In this document: positions 1 to 9,113 of the stretch, piece after piece
Layout: each line of letters opens with the position of its first letter
Position numbering within the stretch: the first letter of the stretch is position 1
Source of the DNA: Minisyncoccota bacterium
Lineage (GTDB): Bacteria > Patescibacteriota > Minisyncoccia > Minisyncoccales > CG1-02-41-26
Assembly: GCA_028718965.1 (NCBI GenBank)
Contig: JAQUKS010000006.1
Location: 1-41,762, forward strand
Direction of reading: 5' to 3'
Length of the DNA stretch: 41,762 nucleotides
Translations under genes and position numbers: made by a program
Notes under the pieces: model-generated
Told to the model about the DNA's origin: nothing
The model's input: the letters and a program-made list of their open reading frames with translations, nothing else
The model's database searches: none

Positions 1-38
1 ACCTACTTTTGCGACCTTTTCCAGAGTCGTATACAGCC

Positions 39-66
39 ATTATATGGAGAGAAAAAGGTCTGTCAA
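39..66 (-). promoter_or_regulatory. Sigma70-type promoter reading leftward off the window edge
   Basis: Minus strand TTGACA (61-66), 16-nt spacer, TATAAT (39-44). Confidence 0.6.
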
Positions 67-129
67 CCCCATCAAAGGAAAATTATGCACAGCCCGGTAA
101 TTTCGTTTGCAAAGGAAGCTCGTTTTAGC

Positions 130-603
130 TTATCCGTTATGGCTATAAGCGCCGCAAACGGCGGCGGCCAGGGCATCCGCGGCGTCATCGGGCTTGGGGA
201 TTTTTTCCAAACAGAGCGTTTCCTTCACCATTTTTTGGATTTGTTTTTTATCGGCCCGGCCGTAGCCGCAAATACCCATTTTAATTTGCAGGGGCGTCAA
301 TTCGACCACTTTGATTTTTTGCTGGCTGGCTGCCAAAAGGATAACTCCGCGCGCTTCGGAAACCGGCAGAGCTGTTTTCAGGTTTTTGAAGAAATAAAGT
401 TTTTCTATGACCAAAACATCGGGTGCTATTTGCTTGATCAGGCTGGAAATTTCCGCGTGGAGCTTGGATAGTCGCTCCCCGGTTGTCTGTTTCGGGCTGG
501 TAAAAATCGCGCCGTAATCCATTAACTCCGGTTGCTTTTTTGATTTTTTGACCGCTCCCCAGCCGGTCGTGGCAGTGCCGGGGTCAATGCCGAGAATTAT
601 CAT
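130..603 (-). CDS. ruvC: Crossover junction endodeoxyribonuclease RuvC
   Basis: MIILGIDPGTATTGWG N-terminus, VLVIEKLYFFKN and DAADALAAAVC motifs typical of RuvC. Confidence 0.95.
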   Translation of the reverse strand: MIILGIDPGTATTGWGAVKKSKKQPELMDYGAIFTSPKQTTGERLSKLHAEISSLIKQIAPDVLVIEKLYFFKNLKTALPVSEARGVILLAASQQKIKVVELTPLQIKMGICGYGRADKKQIQKMVKETLCLEKIPKPDDAADALAAAVCGAYSHNG

Positions 604-1347
604 TTAGTTTTTTAGGTTTGAATAGATATTTTGCACTGTTTCGCTGTCATCAAGGTCTTCAAAAAGCCTTTCCAGTTTTTCTTTATCGCTGCCCGAGACC
701 TCGATCTCTTCTTTGGTTACCCAGCCCAGAGAAGACGATTCTATGGCCAAGCCGTGCTCCTCCAGATTTTTTTTAACAGCCTCTATATTTTCGGGCTTGG
801 CGTTAATTTCCAAATAATCTTCGCCTTCTTCCTGAAACCATTTGATATCGTCGGCTCCCGCTTCAATGGAGATAAGCTCCATTTCCTCTTTTGTTTTAGG
901 ATTCAAGCCCTGGGATTTTAGGTTTATCAGCAGTATTCCCTTTTGGTCGTATTGCCATTTTACGGACCCTTCGTTGGCCAGCTTGAAGTTGTGTTTCTGC
1001 AATATCTGGCGCACTTCGCCCAAAGCGCGATTTTTATTGTCAGTAATGCCGTCTAAAATCAGAGATACGCTATTGGGGCCCAAAGCCTCATAAAAAACCT
1101 CGGATAGCTGTTCGCCTTCCATTACTCCCGAACCCTTTTTCATTGCCCTTTCTATATTCTCTTTGGGCATGCTGAACTTTTTGGCCTCTTCCAATGCCTG
1201 GCGCAGTTTGTAGTTTGTCGCCGGATCAGTGCCCTCTCTTGCGGCCACGGTTATCACGCGGGCTATTTTGGAAAATATCTGCCCCTTTTTTTGATTGTTC
1301 GCGTCTTTGGTTCGGGCTACTGTTTTGGCGTGTGAATGTCCTGACAT
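604..1347 (-). CDS. yebC: YebC/PmpR family regulatory protein
   Basis: MSGHSHAKTVARTKDANNQKKGQIFSKIARVITVAAREG...; classic YebC N-terminus and length; next to ruvC. Confidence 0.95.
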   Translation of the reverse strand: MSGHSHAKTVARTKDANNQKKGQIFSKIARVITVAAREGTDPATNYKLRQALEEAKKFSMPKENIERAMKKGSGVMEGEQLSEVFYEALGPNSVSLILDGITDNKNRALGEVRQILQKHNFKLANEGSVKWQYDQKGILLINLKSQGLNPKTKEEMELISIEAGADDIKWFQEEGEDYLEINAKPENIEAVKKNLEEHGLAIESSSLGWVTKEEIEVSGSDKEKLERLFEDLDDSETVQNIYSNLKN

Positions 1348-1429
1348 AAGTTGATTATCAAATTATTACTATTACGGCATTATTCTAACCAAAAACCGCT
1401 AAAAAGGCAAATTTCAGCGCGGCAGATTC

Positions 1430-2665
1430 CTATTCTTGTTTTCTTTTTTTCAGGAATAAAACCATGAGAGCCGAGCCAGCGGCTATTATCACGCCCGTAA
1501 TAAAAGTTAAAAGCCGCGGTAATTTTGGTGCAAAACTGCCGGCCTGCGCCATGGCCGGAACAGCCCCAGCAAGCGCGACGGCCCGCGATGAGGTGTTCTC
1601 CTGCTGTGCGGCCGCGGAATCTGTTTGTTTCAGCCCGTCAGGCATTTTATTGCCAGCCCCCGGGGTTAAAAAGCCGCTCCAGGCCCAGTCATCCGGTTTT
1701 TCAGGATTGCGGTTGTATGACTGATTGTTCGGGGCTGTCGGAAAGGCGATTCGGTGGACCAGCTCTTTGTCCGGGTTGTAAAGCTCCAGGCCGTCGCCGT
1801 TATTCTGCAGGGTAATTTTGCTTTCCGGCCGGCTGATAACCAAAAAACCGTTGGCCGCGACAAGGCTGTTGTCGGGCAGGACATAGGTTTTTACCGCGCC
1901 CGCGGTGTCTTTAATCTGCCATCCGGCCAGATTGACCGCGAAATCATTGGCATTGAATATTTCCAGCCATTCATTTTGTTCATCAGGCCCCTCGGGAGAG
2001 GGCAGTATTTCATTGAAAAAGATGTTTTTCGGATAAACCACGGCCGTGGGTTTCATTGATTGAGTGTCGGCAGCTTTCGGAGGAGTTTCCAGGGAAGAGC
2101 TCTTAGGAAGCTCTGGAGCATACGCGGTTTCGGTGGTTGTTGGAGAAGGGTCGGGCTCGGGCATCCCCTGACTGTTGGTTGCTTTGGGCGTACCGCCTGC
2201 CTCTTTGCTGGTTTGCCAGCTGTTTTTCAGTCTTTCCATTGTTTGTTTGGTTTTATTGTCGCCTCCGGGCCAGCCATCCTGGCAGTCAATCCGGTCCGCG
2301 ATCGTGCCATTGGCATCGGTCAAAATAAGCGTTTCTCCGCTATTGGACAGGGCGCCCTTGTAAACCAGGTTCGCGGCGATGTCAGGCAGGGTCTGGTCGT
2401 CGGTTCTTTCCAAAATAAAAAATCCCTGTTGAGGGACAGTTCCCTGGAGGTTTATTTTCAGTTTTCCGTCCGATGACTTTAGCGTCCATCCTTCGAGCGA
2501 AACATCCCGGGCGTCACTGTTGAAAAGCTCTATCCATTCGTCATTGGCCGAATTGGCGGTGCCCATCCAGGCGATTTCGTTGATGATTATGCTTGCGAAA
2601 GATATGTCCGGCCGAAGCGATAAAAAGCACGCGCAAAGCAATGAAATCGCGAAAGATTTTTTCAT
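1430..2665 (-). CDS. Secreted, membrane-anchored protein with two lamin-tail (LTD) domains
   Basis: Signal peptide; two LTD-like units (IIINEIAWMGTANSANDEWIELFN... and IFFNEILPSPEGPDEQNEWLEIFN...); C-terminal TM followed by KKRKQE. Confidence 0.85.
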   Translation of the reverse strand: MKKSFAISLLCACFLSLRPDISFASIIINEIAWMGTANSANDEWIELFNSDARDVSLEGWTLKSSDGKLKINLQGTVPQQGFFILERTDDQTLPDIAANLVYKGALSNSGETLILTDANGTIADRIDCQDGWPGGDNKTKQTMERLKNSWQTSKEAGGTPKATNSQGMPEPDPSPTTTETAYAPELPKSSSLETPPKAADTQSMKPTAVVYPKNIFFNEILPSPEGPDEQNEWLEIFNANDFAVNLAGWQIKDTAGAVKTYVLPDNSLVAANGFLVISRPESKITLQNNGDGLELYNPDKELVHRIAFPTAPNNQSYNRNPEKPDDWAWSGFLTPGAGNKMPDGLKQTDSAAAQQENTSSRAVALAGAVPAMAQAGSFAPKLPRLLTFITGVIIAAGSALMVLFLKKRKQE

Positions 2666-3669
2666 AAAATAGCGCCCCTCGGCGTTTTTTTATTCAGATG
2701 CTCAAAGCCAAGCCTGGTGGCTATCCTGCCCCGCGGGGTGCGGGCGATGAAACCGAGCCGCATCAGATAGGGCTCGTAAACGTCCAAAATGGTTTCTTCC
2801 TCCTCGGCGGTGGCCGCGGCCAGCGCCTGTATACCCGCGGGCCCGCCGTTGAATTTATCGATCAGTGCTTCTAAAATACGGCGGTCGTTCGAGCCTAGGC
2901 CCAGGGGGTCGATTTCAAGATTATCAAGCGCGTAGCGTGTGATTTCCGCGGTAATCCCCTCCTGACTTTGCACCTGGGCGAAATCGCGCACTCTTTTTAA
3001 AAGATGGTTGGCCACGCGCGGCGTGTAGCGCGATGATTTCGCAAGGACATCAAGTGCCTCGTGGCTTATCGCAACATTGAGCAGCCGGGCCGAGCGGGCT
3101 AAAATCTTTACAATGTCGTTCGTGTCATAGAAGTTTAAACCGAAAATCGCGCCAAAGCGCGAGCGCAAGGGACCGGAAACAGCGGCCAGGCGCGTGGTGG
3201 CGCCGATTAAAGTAAATCGCGGTACTTTCAGCTCCATGGTCCTGGCCATCGGCCCCTTGCCCAGGATTAAGTTGAGTTTGAAATCTTCCAAAGCTGGGTA
3301 AAGATATTCTTCCACAGTACGGTTCAGGCGATGACATTCGTCGATAAAAAGTACGCTGCCGTCGGAGAGATTGGTCAAAATAGCGGCCAGATCGCCGGCC
3401 CGCTCAATGGCCGGACCTGAAGTAACTCTGAAATCAACGCCGATTTCCTCGGCTACCAACCGGGCCAGGGTGGTTTTACCCAGCCCGGGATTTCCGTAAA
3501 AAAGTATGTGTTCCACGGATGGCTCGTTTCTCTGCTTGGCAGCATCAATGATAATACGGACATTCTGCTTTATCTTGTCTTGTCCTATGTAATCATCCCA
3601 TGTCCTAGGGCGAAGCGTCAAATCCAAAACATCTTCCTGTTCGATTTTCGTGCGTTTGGGGCTTGACAT
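2662..3669 (-). CDS. ruvB: Holliday junction branch migration ATPase RuvB
   Basis: LRPRTWDDYIGQDKIKQNV, Walker A GNPGLGKTTLA, Walker B LFIDECHRL, GATTRLAAVSGPLRSRFG. Confidence 0.97.
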   Translation of the reverse strand: MSSPKRTKIEQEDVLDLTLRPRTWDDYIGQDKIKQNVRIIIDAAKQRNEPSVEHILFYGNPGLGKTTLARLVAEEIGVDFRVTSGPAIERAGDLAAILTNLSDGSVLFIDECHRLNRTVEEYLYPALEDFKLNLILGKGPMARTMELKVPRFTLIGATTRLAAVSGPLRSRFGAIFGLNFYDTNDIVKILARSARLLNVAISHEALDVLAKSSRYTPRVANHLLKRVRDFAQVQSQEGITAEITRYALDNLEIDPLGLGSNDRRILEALIDKFNGGPAGIQALAAATAEEEETILDVYEPYLMRLGFIARTPRGRIATRLGFEHLNKKTPRGAIL

Positions 3670-3691
3670 TTTTAAAAAAGTATATTACAAT
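3663..3691 (+). promoter_or_regulatory. Sigma70-type promoter for the ncRNA candidate
   Basis: TTGACA (3663-3668), 17 nt, TACAAT (3686-3691). The -35 hexamer overlaps the ruvB start codon on the other strand. Confidence 0.65.
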
Positions 3692-3697
3692 AAGGGT

Positions 3698-3860
3698 GTT
3701 TCCAATTTAGGACATTAGCCCCAAGACAGGGATATTTTCCGTAATGGATAGTAAAGCCACGGCCTTACTACTCCCGGAAGAGATTCTGGGCCTCAATCAC
3801 ACTTTGGGACACTTGGGGCTAATGTTCCGTCCTCTCTGTTTAACGAGGGGGCGTTTTTTT
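3698..3860 (+). ncRNA. Structured non-coding RNA candidate, family unassigned (6S-like rod topology possible)
   Basis: Intergenic. Arms GGACATTAGCCCCAAG (3710-3725) and CTTGGGGCTAATGTTCC (3812-3828) are complementary with one bulge. Internal hairpins include TAGTAA...TTACTA and TTTTCCG...CGGAAGA. Upstream promoter; followed by a GC stem and T-run. Confidence 0.65.
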
Positions 3861-3861
3861 T
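3829..3861 (+). terminator. Rho-independent terminator of the ncRNA candidate
   Basis: cgtcctctctgtttaacgagggggcg followed by tttttttt. Confidence 0.6.
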
Positions 3862-3873
3862 ACTCGCCAAGGG

Positions 3874-5208
3874 CTATTCTCCAGCCACCCTTTCTATCTC
3901 GTCAAGCGTAGTAATGCCTTGCAACACCTTGATAAGGCCGTCTTGTCTCATTGTGGTCATGCCTTTATCGCGGGCTTTTCTGTTTAGGTCGGCTACGGAC
4001 GGGGCCGCGGCGATAAAATTCTCCATTTCATCATCAACAATAAAAATTTCATACAAACCAATCCGCCCTTTGTAGCCGGTAGAATTGCATTTAGGGCATC
4101 CTTTGGCCCGGGATATCTTTCCAACTTTCAGCAGGTCTTCTATTTTTATTGTTTTTTTCGCTGTAGCGGGCAAATTAGCCAGGCTTTTTTTAATCTCGGC
4201 CCTTTCATTTTCGGTGATATCAACCATCTCGCGGCAATAACGGCAAGCCACTCTCACCAGACGCTGCGCGACCACGGCATTCAGGGCAGGAGCCACTTCG
4301 GCGGGCTTTTCACCCAGGGCGGCCATTCGCGCTATCGTACCCGCCGCATCGTTGGTATGAAGGGTGGACAAAACAAGGTGGCCGGTAAGAGCGGCCTGTA
4401 TGGCTATTTGAGCTGTCTCTGAGTCCCGAATTTCACCGACCAGAATAACGTCCGGGTCCTGCCGTACGATGGCCTGCAATCCGGAAACAAAAGTATAGCC
4501 GCTCTCCTGGTTTACCTGGCTCTGGGAGATACCGCTTAGATGATACTCAATTGGGTCTTCAATAGTGATGATTTTAATTTCCGGGCTTTGCAGCTTTTTC
4601 AGGATAGCGTAAAGCGTGGTTGTTTTACCCGAGCCGGTCGGGCCGGTAATAATAATCATTCCGTTGGGCCGGCTGAATTCTTTTTCAAAGATTATTTTTA
4701 AATCTTCTCTTATTCCTAAATCGTTAATACTCAAAAGAGATTGGGGGTTCAGGATTCTCATAACTATTGCTTCGCCGTATTCCGAGGGAAGCACGGAAAC
4801 CCTTACCTCTATTTCGATATTTTTATTGGCGCCATTAGTTATCCGTAGGGTAAAGCGGCCGTCCTGGGAACGGTCGGTTATGTTGAGCTTCAAGCCGGCC
4901 AGAAGTTTGACGCGCGACAGCAGTTTGCCATAAAGGGCCGGTTCGACAAAAGCGGTGTCATGCAAAATGCCGTCCAGGCGGACGCGCAGCTTGGTTTTTT
5001 CTTCTTCCGGCTCCAGGTGGATATCCGAGCTGTTCAGAATAACTCCACCCGCTAAAATAAGCTGAACCGTGGCGGTAATTTGCTCTTGGCCCGCAAGATT
5101 GCCGCGTACTTCTTCAGCGAACCCGCTGATGCTGGTGATTGATTTTTGCCAGAGGGAAAATTGCTCCGATGGCAGTTCGATTTCACCGACGATTTCTTCT
5201 TTTGGCAT
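3874..5208 (-). CDS. Type II/IV secretion (PilB/GspE family) ATPase
   Basis: Walker A GPTGSGKTTTLYA, Asp box ITIEDPIE, LVGEIRDSETA, STLHTNDA, and CRYC...CPKC zinc motif. Confidence 0.95.
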   Translation of the reverse strand: MPKEEIVGEIELPSEQFSLWQKSITSISGFAEEVRGNLAGQEQITATVQLILAGGVILNSSDIHLEPEEEKTKLRVRLDGILHDTAFVEPALYGKLLSRVKLLAGLKLNITDRSQDGRFTLRITNGANKNIEIEVRVSVLPSEYGEAIVMRILNPQSLLSINDLGIREDLKIIFEKEFSRPNGMIIITGPTGSGKTTTLYAILKKLQSPEIKIITIEDPIEYHLSGISQSQVNQESGYTFVSGLQAIVRQDPDVILVGEIRDSETAQIAIQAALTGHLVLSTLHTNDAAGTIARMAALGEKPAEVAPALNAVVAQRLVRVACRYCREMVDITENERAEIKKSLANLPATAKKTIKIEDLLKVGKISRAKGCPKCNSTGYKGRIGLYEIFIVDDEMENFIAAAPSVADLNRKARDKGMTTMRQDGLIKVLQGITTLDEIERVAGE

Positions 5209-5213
5209 ATTTT

Positions 5214-6176
5214 TTAATTCAGTTCCAGGAGTTCCAATATTTTGTTTTTGACGGATTGTAGGCTTGACTCCCGGATTTGGAATAAAACGCCGTTGCCTTT
5301 TTTATTCCCGCCCATAGCCTGGGTGATTTTATCCAGTTTCCGTTTTTCGGGCGAATAGAAAACTCCCTGAATCTCAACCGGATAATCGCCTTGCTCGCAC
5401 AACAGGAAAAAGTTTTCAAAAGGGAATGTGCCCGAGGCAAGTTCTTTCAGGGCGAAGAGAATATTCTTTATTGTAGCACCAATTTCCCGAAAAGCCGATT
5501 TTTCCAGCAGGGCCCAGCCGGTGTTTCTTCTTTCGGAAAAATTAAGCTTGCTTAATATCTTTTCAAAAATCAGCAATGACTTTTCGTCGGCTGCTTCGCT
5601 GCCGTAAATATGGCCGGCGATTGTTTTTAGGGTTGCGCCCTGGTCGATCAGAAAACCGATTTTTTGCAGGGTTTGCCCGGTAAGGGGCGCAGCCGGCCGG
5701 GAATGGCTCGGGTACAATATGCCGCTCAACAGGGCCGTAGCGACTTCCCCGGAAAACAGGTTTTCGTCAAGAAAACTTATAATGTTTAGAGTAAGCTCTG
5801 ACAGGCTCGGAGCATCTTCGGCCGTAAGATTGAGATGGCCGTAGTTTTCGTTGTTTTCGGGAATATCGATATTGACAATGGTATCGGGAGGGGTTTTGAA
5901 ATAGGGCAGAAGTTCGCTAAAATGAGAAATGCCGAAAGCGATATAAGCAGGCGGTTCTGCCTGGCCCGGATGCGGGGCAATATTATCGGTTGCGAGCAGA
6001 AAACGGAATTTTTCAGGCACAGAACCGATAATACTGGCATTTTTCCCCGATTGTTTTAGAATGTAGAAAAAAGCTATAACGGCCGGCACCGCGTCATTTG
6101 CTTTTTCTTGGGAGAAAATCAGAGAGAAATTTTGGTTTTTTTCTATTAGTTGTTTGAGCTTCTTTAATTCTTCCAT
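5214..6176 (-). CDS. DHH/NrnA-like phosphoesterase fold protein, apparently with degenerate catalytic motif
   Basis: Overall layout (VNIDIPENNENYGHLNL..., SLSELTLNIISFL, TALLSGILYPS) recalls DHH-family proteins, but no DHH triad is visible. Confidence 0.45.
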   Translation of the reverse strand: MEELKKLKQLIEKNQNFSLIFSQEKANDAVPAVIAFFYILKQSGKNASIIGSVPEKFRFLLATDNIAPHPGQAEPPAYIAFGISHFSELLPYFKTPPDTIVNIDIPENNENYGHLNLTAEDAPSLSELTLNIISFLDENLFSGEVATALLSGILYPSHSRPAAPLTGQTLQKIGFLIDQGATLKTIAGHIYGSEAADEKSLLIFEKILSKLNFSERRNTGWALLEKSAFREIGATIKNILFALKELASGTFPFENFFLLCEQGDYPVEIQGVFYSPEKRKLDKITQAMGGNKKGNGVLFQIRESSLQSVKNKILELLELN

Positions 6177-6226
6177 TTTGTGCCGTTTTTCTTTTTCTAA
6201 ATGGACTTTACCCTAACGAAAATTTT

Positions 6227-6700
6227 ATGTCAAATCATAATTCCGGGAAAAAAACCTTTGTTTCTTGTTCAACCAAGGGCACAAAGGCCCTGGGTAGGAA
6301 AGCAGCCGCGAGGCTTGTCGGGCAAGGGCAAAGGAGCGCTGCCTTGATACTGGAGCTGCGGGGCGATTTGGGCGGCGGTAAAACCACTTTTATGCAGGGA
6401 TTCGCCGAAGGCCTGGCCATAAGCGACAAAATTATCAGCCCGACTTTTGTGATAATGAAAAAGTTTAAGCTCCGCGGCCTAAGTTTTAAATTTTTGTATC
6501 ATATCGACTGCTACCGGCTCCAAAAGCCGGAGGAGATTCTGGAGCTTGGCTGGCAGGAAATCATCGCCGATCCCGCCAACATCGTGGCTGTCGAATGGCC
6601 CGAAAGAATCGGGAAATTTCTGCCCGCGAGCTGCCTGCGGCTCGATTTTGTTTTTCTTGATAAAAATAAACGTCAGATAACCATTAACGGCAAGCGTTAG
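6227..6700 (+). CDS. tsaE: tRNA threonylcarbamoyladenosine biosynthesis ATPase TsaE
   Basis: LRGDLGGGKTTFMQGFAEGL, SPTFVIMKKF, LYHIDCYRL, VAVEWPERIG. Confidence 0.93.
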   Translation: MSNHNSGKKTFVSCSTKGTKALGRKAAARLVGQGQRSAALILELRGDLGGGKTTFMQGFAEGLAISDKIISPTFVIMKKFKLRGLSFKFLYHIDCYRLQKPEEILELGWQEIIADPANIVAVEWPERIGKFLPASCLRLDFVFLDKNKRQITINGKR

Positions 6701-6745
6701 CCCATCGCGCGGTTTTTTGCTTGACTAATCGCTAAAATCGTTTAG

Positions 6746-6789
6746 AAATAAGTTGAGATTGAGAATGGTCTCAATCTTTTTTCTTATTT
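6746..6789. terminator. Bidirectional stem-loop terminator
   Basis: aaataag...gagattgag / ctcaatctttttt...cttattt inverted repeat between tsaE and the 6824 ORF. Confidence 0.7.
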
Positions 6790-6823
6790 AGCTCTTACAA
6801 TAATTTACAGGGAGGGTCTTGTA

Positions 6824-9025
6824 ATGAAGAGAACAATTATTGTATCGTTATTTTTTCTGGTTCTGGCCCCAGGGTTGCTTTTGGCTGATAACAACGAGCT
6901 TGAGAAGGTGAAGGAGAAAATTATAAACCTAGTAAACCCGGAGGAATGCGGCATTTACTTTTATCCTGGATTGTCCGAGAGGGATATCGTCGGGGTTGGC
7001 GTGGATGTTTTTGCTAAATACGCCGGCCAGTTGCCGCCAAGGACGGTTTTGCCGATGACGATGGCCGAAAAATCCGTAGTTATCGATGGCAAAAATAACG
7101 ACGAGGCGTGGAAAAACGCCTCAAGCGGTTATGGAAATTTCATTTGCAGGAATACGGGGCAACCTCTTAGGGCCAAGAATGAAGTGGTTGACGAAAGCAA
7201 AAAAGTATATTGGGCAATTACATATGATACAAAGTATGTTTATATTTTTATGTATGCTCATTATACGGATTTGTCAGAAATCATTTTTGCTTCCACTGAA
7301 AACAGTGACTTGTCAAATGAGTCAACGTTAGGTTTTCACATTAACAGCGGCGAGGTCGTTAATGTGTGGCAAAACCTAACCTGGGACACGCGAAATTTGC
7401 TAAACTCGCAAATGTCCCGACTCGCAAGCGGGCGGTATGAGCTGAATGACCGTATGCTGCCCGTTAAGTCTGCCACTGCTTTGGTTTTTGACGGCTGGTG
7501 CATAGAAATGGCTTTTCCTTGGGGCTTGTTGCCTAAAGCAGAGCCCATCACTATAAACTTTGATGCAAGATATCAAGGGCAAAGGGAATTAGTCCATCTC
7601 TTCAATATTTTCGGGGATAAAATAGCAGACGAGGGGTATCTTAATGTTAAGAACCCGGCTTCGTCCGCTTTGTTTGTCAGCGGCGACACGAGAATTGCCG
7701 CGGAGCAGAAAAATAACGACGATGCCTCGTCCTCTTTTGAAAGAGGGCTTAAAGTCAGGGACTCCTACGGGCCAGTGAACCTGGTTTGGGATAGAAATCC
7801 CGATTTCTCCTACCCTAACGATTTCGAGCGCCTGAAATCCGGTTATGGGTCGGCGGACTATTCTGATTTGAGGGTTTTTGCCGTTGAGGAGAAGGGGGTC
7901 AGAAACCTCGGCTCCTCGGCTTTTTGGACCAGGCAGATAGCGAATCCCGAAGACGCTATAACAGCATCCGGGGTTTTCGGCAAGTTGTCTTCTTATCAGC
8001 TTTTAGCATTCGGCGAAACAGAAGATAGCTCTGTCACCCGAGCATATTTCGTGCCTAAGCAAGGGTGGGAATATGGCGGGGCCTGTCTCGTAAAAAAGAC
8101 AAAAGGAGATAACGGTTTCACAAATAGGAATGCCTTTTTTGATTTCCATAAAAGGGGAACAAACAAGGCGGGGCTAACCCACGATGCTGGGGTAAACCTA
8201 ACCGTAACCAAGGACACTGATCTTGGTTGTAGGTTCGGTACCGGAACTGCTTTAGCAAAGGGGGGTTGGTACGGGCTCTTGGAAACAATTTATATTAAGG
8301 GCCCATTAAACAAACTGTCCTACAGCCCCTTTGCTAACATTGCTGGTGGCAGCCTCTCTGTGTCCTACACTAAGTATCCCGGGACGTTTATAAAACGTCT
8401 TGGAGCTAATTTCTCTTCTGAAATACAAAACAGAATTGGTATTTTGGAGGGAGAGGAAATTTTTCGGAGAACAGTTAAAGCTGAATGTCTTTTTGAGGTG
8501 CCCTATATTTGGGCAAATCCGTTCATAAGCAAGGGTAAAAATTTTGACAACGGCCCGATGAAACTCTTTGATGATGTTACTTATGGTGGCGAGATTGGCA
8601 TTAGAAATAAAGACACAACAAAAGCCATATACGTTGGGTACAAAGTGGGCAATGAGAAAGCCAGTGACATGGGCTATTTCTGGGTGACGTCAAGTTATGC
8701 CCTCAACACGAGATGGATAAAAGTTGGCCTCAATGCCGAATTCTATGATTATCGGTTAGAGAGCCTTAAGCAACAACAGTCCGTGTTATCCGTGAATTGG
8801 AAAATAACCAGAAACCTTGTTTTCAGCACGAGGTTTCTTAGATGGCTGACGGACGACAGGCTTAAACCAGTAAATAATTTAAACAAGTGGGGGGCTTATG
8901 CAGGTCTTTCCTGCCGGTTACGGTTAAAGGATGGCAGAGCTATCGATTCGACCCTGATAGTTGGCGATGCCAATAGTTACAAAATAGCGAGGAAAGTTGT
9001 CTGGAAGACAAACTTTCCTTTGTAG
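6824..9025 (+). CDS. Secreted protein with CBM9-like N-terminal domain and beta-strand-rich C-terminus (DUF5916-like architecture)
   Basis: Signal peptide; VVIDGKNNDEAWKNA...VYWAITYDTKYVYIFMYAHYTD...WCIEMAFPWGLL resembles CBM9-like domains; long aromatic/polar alternating C-terminal region suggests a barrel. Confidence 0.6.
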   Translation: MKRTIIVSLFFLVLAPGLLLADNNELEKVKEKIINLVNPEECGIYFYPGLSERDIVGVGVDVFAKYAGQLPPRTVLPMTMAEKSVVIDGKNNDEAWKNASSGYGNFICRNTGQPLRAKNEVVDESKKVYWAITYDTKYVYIFMYAHYTDLSEIIFASTENSDLSNESTLGFHINSGEVVNVWQNLTWDTRNLLNSQMSRLASGRYELNDRMLPVKSATALVFDGWCIEMAFPWGLLPKAEPITINFDARYQGQRELVHLFNIFGDKIADEGYLNVKNPASSALFVSGDTRIAAEQKNNDDASSSFERGLKVRDSYGPVNLVWDRNPDFSYPNDFERLKSGYGSADYSDLRVFAVEEKGVRNLGSSAFWTRQIANPEDAITASGVFGKLSSYQLLAFGETEDSSVTRAYFVPKQGWEYGGACLVKKTKGDNGFTNRNAFFDFHKRGTNKAGLTHDAGVNLTVTKDTDLGCRFGTGTALAKGGWYGLLETIYIKGPLNKLSYSPFANIAGGSLSVSYTKYPGTFIKRLGANFSSEIQNRIGILEGEEIFRRTVKAECLFEVPYIWANPFISKGKNFDNGPMKLFDDVTYGGEIGIRNKDTTKAIYVGYKVGNEKASDMGYFWVTSSYALNTRWIKVGLNAEFYDYRLESLKQQQSVLSVNWKITRNLVFSTRFLRWLTDDRLKPVNNLNKWGAYAGLSCRLRLKDGRAIDSTLIVGDANSYKIARKVVWKTNFPL

Positions 9026-9039
9026 CTCTTAATGACAGT

Positions 9040-9089
9040 CCCCATTCTTAAGCGATCTTAGCGATAAAGAATGGGGATTTTGTTTTTTC
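9040..9089 (+). terminator. Rho-independent terminator
   Basis: ccccattctt (9040-9049) / aagaatgggg (9067-9076) followed by a T-rich tract. Confidence 0.8.
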
Positions 9090-9113
9090 TCAAAAGCAAA
9101 GTAAAATGGAGCA

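Noticed and set aside
85-471. 128-aa ORF antisense to ruvC
   Set aside because: ruvC on the minus strand explains the coding signal.
2060-2476. 138-aa ORF antisense to the LTD protein
   Set aside because: Overlaps a well-supported secreted LTD protein; no domain of its own.
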